Under the pieces are notes generated by a model. The model was not told where the DNA came from. It did no database searches and was given only the letters and a program-made list of their open reading frames with translations. A program made the position numbers and the translations under genes. 13,383 nt of DNA from Oscillospiraceae bacterium (GTDB taxonomy: Bacteria; Bacillota; Clostridia; Oscillospirales; Oscillospiraceae). The DNA is taken from positions 1 to 13,383 of the forward strand of contig JAEDJR010000034.1 of NCBI GenBank assembly GCA_016296235.1. Direction: 5' to 3'. Numbering within the stretch: position 1 is the first letter of the stretch; every line of letters begins with the position of its first letter. Below are positions 1 through 4,868 of the stretch, piece after piece.

Positions 1-115
1 CGGCGTACCAGGCAGGGGAAGGCACGTCGTCATAGGCGAACGCCGGCAGTATGGCGCCCGCCAGGAGTGCCGCCGTCAATAGCAGGCAGACCACGCATCG
101 TTTTAGTGTACGCAT
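1..115 (-). CDS. Secreted protein with SLH-like motif, N-terminal part only
   Basis: Only the first 38 codons lie in the window; the gene runs off the left edge. The start is the ATG at 115-113, preceded at good distance by a GGAG ribosome binding site (minus strand, about 122-125). The peptide begins with a classical Sec signal: MRTLKR, a hydrophobic core of about 17 residues, then a likely cleavage after ILPAFA. The mature part starts YDDVPSPAWYA, which resembles the opening of an S-layer homology repeat (pattern F-x-D-V-P-x-x-x-W-Y-A), so the product is probably exported and attached to or exposed at the cell wall. The catalytic part, if any, is out of view. Two operator-like palindromes cover its promoter and recur at the mannoside genes, so it may be a surface glycan-handling protein of the same regulon; that role is inference. 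Confidence 0.75.
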   Translation of the reverse strand, partial: MRTLKRCVVCLLLTAALLAGAILPAFAYDDVPSPAWYA

Positions 116-150
116 ATGAATTCTCCTTTTCTCTAAAGTAGTCTGATTCA

Positions 151-179
151 ATTATAAAACGGTTTTACTTAAAAGTAAA
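151..179 (-). promoter_or_regulatory. Promoter of the secreted-protein gene
   Basis: On the minus strand, TTTACT (plus 174-179) and a perfect TATAAT (plus 151-156) are separated by 17 bp, a good sigma-A-type promoter ending about 35 bp before the start codon. The -35 box lies inside the operator at 176-188 and the -10 box overlaps the operator at 155-167, so repressor binding would block polymerase directly. Confidence 0.7.
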
Positions 180-189
180 ACCGTTTTAT
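154..189. promoter_or_regulatory. Twin operator palindrome (TAAAA-N3-TTTTA, two copies)
   Basis: Two 17-nt arms (154-170 and 173-189) are perfect inverted complements around a 2-nt spacer. Each arm contains a 13-bp palindrome: TAAAACGGTTTTA at 155-167 and TAAAACCGTTTTA at 176-188. Their centres are 21 bp apart, two helical turns, so two dimers could sit on the same face of the DNA. The same motif recurs at 1156-1168, 1206-1218 and 10003-10015. Confidence 0.7.
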
Positions 190-200
190 CTGAAAGGGAG

Positions 201-242
201 AAAAAATAGCGCCAAAAATGCACTCCCATTTTTGGCGCTATT
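201..242 (-). terminator. Rho-independent terminator of the metallophosphoesterase gene
   Basis: Read on the minus strand, a perfect 16-bp stem (arms 242-227 and 220-205, with core GGCGCTA/TAGCGCC) encloses a 6-nt loop and runs into a T tract (plus-strand A run 201-206). It starts 16 bp after the stop codon at 259-261. Confidence 0.85.
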
Positions 243-258
243 GATGAACAGCCGGATT

Positions 259-1011
259 TCAGCCGGCCTCCACGGGCAGATCCTCCAGCAGATGGTAGCG
301 GGCGGCGGTTTTTACCTGCTCGTTCAGGCCGCTGTGCTCCAGCAGCGGAATGAATACCCGGTGGTCATATGCGGCGTGCCGCAGCCGCAGCTCGCCGTCC
401 TGCAAAACGGCGTAGTCCGTGTTTTTAGCCCGGGAATCCGAACAAACACGGTAGGAGATGCTGCCGGGATTGACAAAGTAATCCTCACGGCACACATGGT
501 AGATCCAGCTCTGGTGGGAATGGCCTGTGATCAGCAGCCGCATTCCGTTCCCCTCCGCGCCGGAGGGCCAGTTCTCCTCAAAGGCCGCCAGGGATTCATA
601 CCGGCACCAGCGCTCCAAAAGTGCATTGCGGTTTTCTTCATCTGCATTATAATAGTGTTTGAGATAACAGGTGACGCCGTCCAACTGCTCCAGCCGGGTT
701 TCCGGCAGGGCGCGCAGATAGGCAATTTCACGCTCCGTCAGCTGCAGCAGGTTCTGGGCGCAGAAGGTGCCTTCGGGCAGGGTCCCGTCCCGTTTCCAGG
801 CGCCCCAGGCATTGCAGATATCGTGGTCATGGTTTCCGGCCACGGCCAGAACGCCGTGGGCCTGGCACCACTGCACCACCTCCCGGGGGAAAAAGCCCCA
901 GTCCACCAGATCGCCTGCGCAGACAATGGCGTCGCTGTCCCGCTCCTTCTCCCAGACGGCCTCCAGGGCGGGGAGATTTGCGTGCAGGTCTGACAAAATC
1001 AACAACTTCAC
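259..1011 (-). CDS. Calcineurin-like metallophosphoesterase (YfcE/MJ0936-type)
   Basis: A 250-residue cytoplasmic protein with the metal-binding motifs of the calcineurin-like superfamily in order: D8-x-H10 in SDLHAN, GDLVD with D34, GNHD with N60 and H61, a lone histidine near 119, and GHSHQ with H164 and H166, followed by NPGS at 181-184. These ligands hold a two-metal centre that hydrolyses phosphomono- or phosphodiesters; the natural substrate cannot be told from sequence. The length suits the single-domain prokaryotic family. The start is the GTG at 1011-1009, chosen because AAAGGAGG (plus 1020-1027) lies 8 nt upstream; the nearer ATG at 1018 is in another frame. The gene has its own promoter and terminator, points away from the mannoside cluster, and shows no operator copy, so it is probably a bystander. 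Confidence 0.9.
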   Translation of the reverse strand: MKLLILSDLHANLPALEAVWEKERDSDAIVCAGDLVDWGFFPREVVQWCQAHGVLAVAGNHDHDICNAWGAWKRDGTLPEGTFCAQNLLQLTEREIAYLRALPETRLEQLDGVTCYLKHYYNADEENRNALLERWCRYESLAAFEENWPSGAEGNGMRLLITGHSHQSWIYHVCREDYFVNPGSISYRVCSDSRAKNTDYAVLQDGELRLRHAAYDHRVFIPLLEHSGLNEQVKTAARYHLLEDLPVEAG

Positions 1012-1033
1012 AGGTCATGCCTCCTTTCGCATC

Positions 1034-1062
1034 AAAATAGCACGAAAGATCCCCTGTGTCAA
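1034..1062 (-). promoter_or_regulatory. Promoter of the metallophosphoesterase gene
   Basis: On the minus strand a perfect TTGACA (plus 1057-1062) and TATTTT (plus 1034-1039) are 17 bp apart, about 23 bp upstream of the GTG start. No TAAAA-N3-TTTTA motif overlaps it. Confidence 0.7.
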
Positions 1063-1155
1063 AGGTTTGTTCCCCCGGAAGGCCCTGCGGACGTACGATT
1101 TTGCGAAACTGCACAAAAACGGAGCCCAAGAATCTACACGCTGCCTCCGATAAAA

Positions 1156-1168
1156 TAAAAAGGTTTTA
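1156..1168. promoter_or_regulatory. Operator O1 of the transporter operon
   Basis: TAAAAAGGTTTTA, one base different from the site at 155-167 and keeping both TAAAA/TTTTA half-sites. It ends just before the candidate -35 box at 1170. With O2 at 1206-1218 (centres 50 bp apart) it brackets the promoter. Confidence 0.6.
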
Positions 1169-1169
1169 C

Positions 1170-1198
1170 TTGACTGATGACGGATGCGGTGTTATTTT
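1170..1198 (+). promoter_or_regulatory. Candidate promoter of the alpha-mannoside transporter operon
   Basis: TTGACT (1170-1175) and TATTTT (1193-1198) are spaced by 17 bp; the -10 box matches 4 of 6 consensus bases. Transcription would start near 1205, at the edge of operator O2. TAATAT at 1201-1206 is an alternative -10 box but poorly spaced. Operators on both sides support this as the regulated promoter. Confidence 0.55.
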
Positions 1199-1205
1199 TT
1201 TAATA

Positions 1206-1218
1206 TAAAAGCGTTTTA
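1206..1218. promoter_or_regulatory. Operator O2 of the transporter operon
   Basis: TAAAAGCGTTTTA, the exact reverse complement of the site at 10003-10015 upstream of the second operon. It lies at or just after the predicted transcription start, a typical repressor position. Confidence 0.65.
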
Positions 1219-1261
1219 TATCGCTTTGGATCTGACGACAAACGACAAGGAGGAACAAAAA

Positions 1262-2623
1262 ATGAAAAGAGTTCTAGCATTGCTTCTGGCCCTGACAATG
1301 ATCTTCGGCCTTGCAGCCTGCGCTGCCAAGGAGGAAACACCGGAACCCAGTGCCGAAACGGTGGATCAGCCTGCCGAACCGACCACCGAACCGGCGGCGG
1401 AAGAACCGGCGGAGACGCCTGAGGAACCCAGCGAGCCGGAGCCCGACCCTGTGACCATCAAGGTCGCGTCCTACCGTGCCGAGGATGAGGCCCTCTATAC
1501 CGAGATCATCAGCCGGTTCCAGGAAGCCTATCCCTGGATCACCGTGGAACTGGACCTGAACGCGGACCAGACGTCCTATGACCAGAACATCCAGGCCGAC
1601 CTGATGGACGGCAAGGCCGCCGACGTGTTCGACATGCACACCAACACCACCTTTATCACCTATGCCCAGGAAGGCGTCCTGCTGCCCATGGATGACATGG
1701 CGTTCCTGGCCAACTATCAGGACGGCGCCAGGGAGATCACCACGGTGGACGGCTCCGTCTACGGCTTCCTGAACACTTACAACATGATCTCCATTCTCTA
1801 CAACAAGGCCATCTTTGAGAAGGAAGGCCTGTCCGAGCCGGCCAACTTTGAAGAATTCGTGACCTTGTGCCAGACCCTGCGGGACAAGGGCTACGGCGGC
1901 GTGGCCTATCCCGGCGGCGCGGTAGCCTACAGCTGGCTGACCAACGCCCTGCTGACCATCTGCCTGGGCGGCGACGGCTACAAGGATCTGATTGAGGGCA
2001 TGGACTCCGGCAAGTACACCGACATCACCACCATCCCCGGCGTGGCCGAGGCCCTGAAAACCGAGCAGGCCTACCGTGACAACAACATCCTCTACGACGC
2101 CTCCGACGCCACCGCGCTGGATCAGTGCCTGTCCCTGTTTGCTCAGGAGATGGCGCCCATGATGATGATGGGCACCTGGACCTTCGGTACCAGAGATACC
2201 GACTTCCCCGGCCTGGATGTGGGCGTGTTTGCCCTGCCCACCCTGCTGGACAGCGGGGAGCACTACGCCGAGGGCGGCCAGCTGACGGTCATCAACGCCG
2301 CCTCTGAAAACGTGGAAGCTGCCAAGCTGTGGGTGGAATTCCTGGCTTCTCCGGAGACCGCCTCCTACTACTGCTCCAACGCCAAGACCATCTCCACCAT
2401 CGAAGGTGTGGGCCTGGACTATGAAGGCGGCGACGTGCTGGCCGAGGCGGCCTCCCACGGCATCAACCTGCTGCCCACCTATGTGCGCAACAACAAGGAC
2501 TACTGGAACACCAACTGGAAGGAACTGCTGAACGGACTGCTTTATGGCGACATGAACTATGACGACGCCATCGCCGATTACACTGCCTTCCTGACCGAGC
2601 TGGATCTGGCCAGCCTGAGCTGA
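1262..2623 (+). CDS. Sugar ABC transporter substrate-binding lipoprotein (CUT1 family)
   Basis: A 453-residue extracellular solute-binding protein, family 1. The start is the ATG at 1262, with AAGGAGG at 1248-1254; an upstream in-frame ATG at 1184 lies within the promoter region and has no ribosome binding site. The N-terminus is a lipoprotein signal with lipobox LAAC, so C20 would be lipidated and the protein anchored outside the membrane. A linker of about 45 residues rich in Glu, Pro, Ala and Thr follows. The binding fold starts near VTIKVASY and continues with features typical of MalE-like proteins: IISRFQEAYPWITVELDL, the ADVFDMHTN segment, and NTYNMISILYNKAIFEKEGL near the hinge. Two CUT1 permeases and a GH38 alpha-mannosidase downstream suggest mannose-containing oligosaccharides as ligand; that is context, not a residue-level prediction. 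Confidence 0.92.
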   Translation: MKRVLALLLALTMIFGLAACAAKEETPEPSAETVDQPAEPTTEPAAEEPAETPEEPSEPEPDPVTIKVASYRAEDEALYTEIISRFQEAYPWITVELDLNADQTSYDQNIQADLMDGKAADVFDMHTNTTFITYAQEGVLLPMDDMAFLANYQDGAREITTVDGSVYGFLNTYNMISILYNKAIFEKEGLSEPANFEEFVTLCQTLRDKGYGGVAYPGGAVAYSWLTNALLTICLGGDGYKDLIEGMDSGKYTDITTIPGVAEALKTEQAYRDNNILYDASDATALDQCLSLFAQEMAPMMMMGTWTFGTRDTDFPGLDVGVFALPTLLDSGEHYAEGGQLTVINAASENVEAAKLWVEFLASPETASYYCSNAKTISTIEGVGLDYEGGDVLAEAASHGINLLPTYVRNNKDYWNTNWKELLNGLLYGDMNYDDAIADYTAFLTELDLASLS

Positions 2624-2631
2624 CGTACCAT

Positions 2632-2663
2632 TCCGCGCGTTCCGCCGCGGCGGGACGCGCGGA
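2632..2663 (+). other. GC-rich hairpin after the binding-protein gene
   Basis: Two 16-nt arms (2632-2647, 2648-2663) are complementary except for one position that can form G-U in RNA; with a 4-nt loop this leaves about 14 pairs, nearly all G-C. There is no T tract, so it is more likely a 3'-end stabilising structure than a terminator. It begins 9 bp after the stop codon. Confidence 0.6.
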
Positions 2664-2673
2664 GCTTCCTTAG

Positions 2674-2718
2674 AGATCAAAGGAGTGCCGCAGATCCTCC
2701 GGCATTCCTTTGATCTTT
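2674..2718 (+). terminator. Partial terminator or processing hairpin between binding-protein and permease genes
   Basis: A 17-bp stem (2674-2690 with 2700-2716, one G-U pair) and a 9-nt loop are followed by only three Ts (2716-2718). The short T run suggests incomplete termination. Together with the preceding hairpin it would allow much more binding protein than permease from one promoter, as in many CUT1 operons. Confidence 0.55.
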
Positions 2719-2723
2719 AAAGA

Positions 2724-2744
2724 GAAAACGGTTCATCGGTTTTA
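2724..2744. promoter_or_regulatory. Degenerate operator-like sequence before the permease genes
   Basis: AAAACGGTT (2725-2733) and CGGTTTTA (2737-2744) reproduce opposite halves of the operator, but neither 13-mer is complete (about 9 and 10 of 13 positions match TAAAACGGTTTTA). It may be a weak or decayed operator; chance similarity is possible in this AT-rich stretch. Confidence 0.3.
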
Positions 2745-2828
2745 CAAATCCGGTCCAGCATCGGTTTGAAACTATTTCTTGATAAAATTATTTATTTTTT
2801 CAAGAAGACACCGCCTGACGGCGTTGTC

Positions 2829-2864
2829 GTTTCCATGATTTTCGGAATAGAAAATCACGGAAAC
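2829..2864. repeat. Imperfect hairpin in the intergenic gap
   Basis: Arms 2829-2843 and 2850-2864 pair over 15 bp with a single A-C mismatch around a 6-nt loop (GGAATA). No T run follows in either direction, so it is not an ordinary terminator. Confidence 0.55.
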
Positions 2865-2885
2865 CCGTCTCATTATGATCTTCAT

Positions 2886-2924
2886 ATAGAAAACTTCAAT
2901 TTGTTCCAAATTAAAGTTTTCTAT
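2886..2924. repeat. AT-rich hairpin in the intergenic gap
   Basis: Arms 2886-2902 and 2908-2924 pair over 17 positions with one C-A mismatch around a 5-nt loop. The outer part ATAGAAAACTT/AAGTTTTCTAT is perfect over 11 bp. Confidence 0.55.
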
Positions 2925-2938
2925 TGAATACCAGTATG

Positions 2939-3024
2939 AATTGGGATTTGTCTTTATAATTGACAGTTGACAATGGAGGTATCCGCTTCGCGGATGATTT
3001 GAAACTGCGCTGCAAACCCCAATT
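2939..3024. repeat. Candidate miniature intergenic element with terminal inverted repeats
   Basis: AATTGGGATTTG (2939-2950) and CAAACCCCAATT (3013-3024) are inverted repeats matching at 11 of 12 positions and enclosing 62 bp. Inside are a direct repeat TTGACAGTTGACA (2960-2972) and a hairpin ATCCGC-TTC-GCGGAT (2981-2995). The layout recalls short non-coding dispersed repeats of gut clostridial genomes, but only one copy is in the window, so its repetitive nature is inference. Confidence 0.4.
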
Positions 3025-3081
3025 TCCCGGTTTCTGAGGAATGCCGGCAAGCACAAAAATATATATCAGGAGGAATGACAT

Positions 3082-3993
3082 ATGAGATTGGGAACCTGGT
3101 GCAGAAAACACCGCTATCTGCGCTTTGCCCTGTATACCCTGCCAATTCTGATCGTTTGGTTCGTTCTGTCCATCTATCCCCACCTGGAGGTCATTCCTCT
3201 TTCTCTCTATAAGTGGAGCCCCATGTCCAAAAACAAGGAATTTGTGGGCCTGTTCTACTATAAAATGCTGTTCACCCATCAGTGGACGGAGACCAAGCGG
3301 TACATTGTCAACACGCTGCTGTATGTACTCTATCTGTTCGTGATTCAGACCGTGTTGGCCCTGCTGCTGGCCTTGATTCTGCAGAAGAACACCCGCCCCA
3401 ACAAGTTCTTCCGGGCCCTGTTCTTCCTGCCCATGGTCTTCTCCTCGGTCATGGTCAGCCTGACCTGGAGCTATATGTACGACCCGAATCTCGGCATCAT
3501 CAACAACATTCTGGGCAGCCTGGGCGTGGACGGCTATCCGGGCCACAGCTTCTTCAAGCCCGACACCATGGCAATTCTGTGCATTGTTATCGTCCATATC
3601 TGGGCCAACATCGGATATCCCATCACCATCTACACCTCCGGACTTCAGACCATCTCCAATGACCTCTACGAGGCTGCGAAAATCGACGGCTGCAACATCT
3701 GGCAGAATTTCTGGCGAATCACCTTCCCGCTGCTGCTGCCCACCCTGCTGCGGACCACCATGCTGACCCTGACCACCGGCGCTATGGCCTACGACTATGT
3801 GCTGATGATGGGTTCCCGAATGACCATGGTCTCCTTCGATACATGGGCCTCGGCAATCTACAAGGGCATCACTCTGGACACCAACTACGGTATGGTGTCG
3901 GCCAAGTCCGTGTTGCTGTTCATTCTCATGGTCGCCATCTGTGTGGCCCAGTATCTGGCCACCAAAAAAGCGGAAGACGCTTATTTAGGGTAA
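3082..3993 (+). CDS. Sugar ABC transporter permease, MalF/UgpA type (CUT1)
   Basis: A 303-residue inner-membrane permease, one of two channel subunits for the binding protein at 1262. Hydrophobic segments lie near residues 15-33, 74-100, 109-131, 163-187, 214-235 and 276-294, the six-helix pattern of short MalF-type subunits. The cytoplasmic EAA loop that contacts the ATPase is clear at 197-216: EAAKIDGCNIWQNFWRITFP. The start ATG follows AGGAGG closely. The gene lies 458 bp after the binding-protein gene and 13 bp before the second permease gene. No ATPase gene is present, so a shared MsmK/UgpC-like ATPase encoded elsewhere probably powers uptake. Confidence 0.93.
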   Translation: MRLGTWCRKHRYLRFALYTLPILIVWFVLSIYPHLEVIPLSLYKWSPMSKNKEFVGLFYYKMLFTHQWTETKRYIVNTLLYVLYLFVIQTVLALLLALILQKNTRPNKFFRALFFLPMVFSSVMVSLTWSYMYDPNLGIINNILGSLGVDGYPGHSFFKPDTMAILCIVIVHIWANIGYPITIYTSGLQTISNDLYEAAKIDGCNIWQNFWRITFPLLLPTLLRTTMLTLTTGAMAYDYVLMMGSRMTMVSFDTWASAIYKGITLDTNYGMVSAKSVLLFILMVAICVAQYLATKKAEDAYLG

Positions 3994-4006
3994 AGGAGGA
4001 GCCGCC

Positions 4007-4849
4007 ATGCCGAAAAGACGATTGAATTCCGCCTGGACGCTGCCCAGCATTCTGGGCAAGCTTCTGGTCTACATCTATGCCGTCGTGGTCCTGGTGCCGC
4101 TGTACTTTGTCATCATCACCGCCTTCAAGACCGGCACAGAGATCACCCTTCATCCCCTGGCCCTGCCGGAGCACGTTATGTGGAGCAACATCCGCGACGC
4201 CTTTGCCCAGGGAAGCCTGCTGCAGGCCATGGGCAACAGCGTCCTCACCTCCGTCACCGGTGTGCTGATGCTGATGTTCAACGCCGTGGTTCTGTCCTTC
4301 TGCGTCCACCGGCTGCGCAACCACAAGCTGGGTACCCTGCTCTATGTCATTATTCTCATGGGCCTGTTCATTCCCAAGGTGGGCTTCGTGTCCCAAATCA
4401 TGCTCTACCGGCGGCTGCATATCTATGATACCCCCTGGGCCATCATTCTGGGCGCCGCCGTGGGCAACATTCCCTTCAGCGTCTTCATCATCGCCGGCTT
4501 CCTCCGAACCGTCCCCCACGAGCTGGAGGAGGCGGCGGAGCTGGACGGCTGCAACGACTTTCATCTGCTGTTCCGGATCATGGTGCCCATTATCAAGCCC
4601 GCTCTGGTGACCATCGGAATCTTTTCTTTCACCGGCACCTGGAACAGTGTCACAGGTCCGCTGCTGTTCATCCGCAACAAGGAGCTCTTTACCATCCCCA
4701 TGGCCCTGCTGACCTTCAATTCCACCTATTCGACCCAGTATGAGCTGCTGTTCGCCGGCATTCTGGTGACGGGCCTGCCGCTGGTCATCGCCTATCTGTT
4801 CTGCCAGAAGTATTTTGCCCAGGCCCTGACGGGCAGCGTGAAGGGCTGA
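4007..4849 (+). CDS. Sugar ABC transporter permease, MalG/UgpE type (CUT1)
   Basis: A 280-residue inner-membrane permease, partner of the MalF-type subunit just upstream. Membrane segments lie near 18-40, 78-100, 108-128, 143-166, 199-220 and 248-267. The EAA loop at 174-193 (EEAAELDGCNDFHLLFRIMV) has the conserved EAA-x3-G core. The ribosome binding site AAAGGAGG lies at about 3993-4000, overlapping the end of the preceding gene, so the two genes are closely coupled. The start of the alpha-mannosidase gene follows after 19 bp, placing transport and cleavage on one transcript. Confidence 0.93.
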   Translation: MPKRRLNSAWTLPSILGKLLVYIYAVVVLVPLYFVIITAFKTGTEITLHPLALPEHVMWSNIRDAFAQGSLLQAMGNSVLTSVTGVLMLMFNAVVLSFCVHRLRNHKLGTLLYVIILMGLFIPKVGFVSQIMLYRRLHIYDTPWAIILGAAVGNIPFSVFIIAGFLRTVPHELEEAAELDGCNDFHLLFRIMVPIIKPALVTIGIFSFTGTWNSVTGPLLFIRNKELFTIPMALLTFNSTYSTQYELLFAGILVTGLPLVIAYLFCQKYFAQALTGSVKG

Positions 4850-4868
4850 GAAACGCGAGGAACGAAAC

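Larger units (their letters stand above)
2719..3081. other. AT-rich, hairpin-dense intergenic stretch without a gene
   Basis: No convincing coding sequence is seen on either strand: the short open frames lack family features and ribosome binding sites. Base composition is clearly richer in A/T than the flanking genes. Contents from left to right: a degenerate operator (2724-2744), a poor promoter candidate (TTGAAA at 2766-2771 with TATTTA at 2789-2794), two long imperfect hairpins (2829-2864 and 2886-2924), an inverted-repeat-bounded element (2939-3024), and the AGGAGG ribosome binding site of the permease gene at about 3069-3074. Confidence 0.6.

Noticed and set aside
232..993. Plus-strand frame opposite the metallophosphoesterase gene
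   Set aside because: Starts within the terminator hairpin of the minus-strand gene, which has all catalytic motifs, a good ribosome binding site and a promoter.
2158..2170. ATG triplet run (four Met codons) in the binding-protein gene
   Set aside because: Too short to be a variable microsatellite of note and in frame with a normal protein.
1274..2680. Long open frame (468 codons) antisense to the binding-protein gene
   Set aside because: Runs through a gene with clear protein features; its translation is rich in Gly, Val, His and Gln without any domain, as expected opposite GC-rich codons, and it has no ribosome binding site.
2960..2972. Two overlapping TTGACA boxes as a promoter for the permease genes
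   Set aside because: No acceptable -10 box at 16-18 bp downstream of either; they fit better as a direct repeat inside the miniature element.
2772..3056. Short minus-strand frame (94 codons) in the intergenic gap
   Set aside because: Overlaps hairpins and the inverted-repeat element, shows no conserved motif and has no ribosome binding site; more likely chance in AT-rich DNA.
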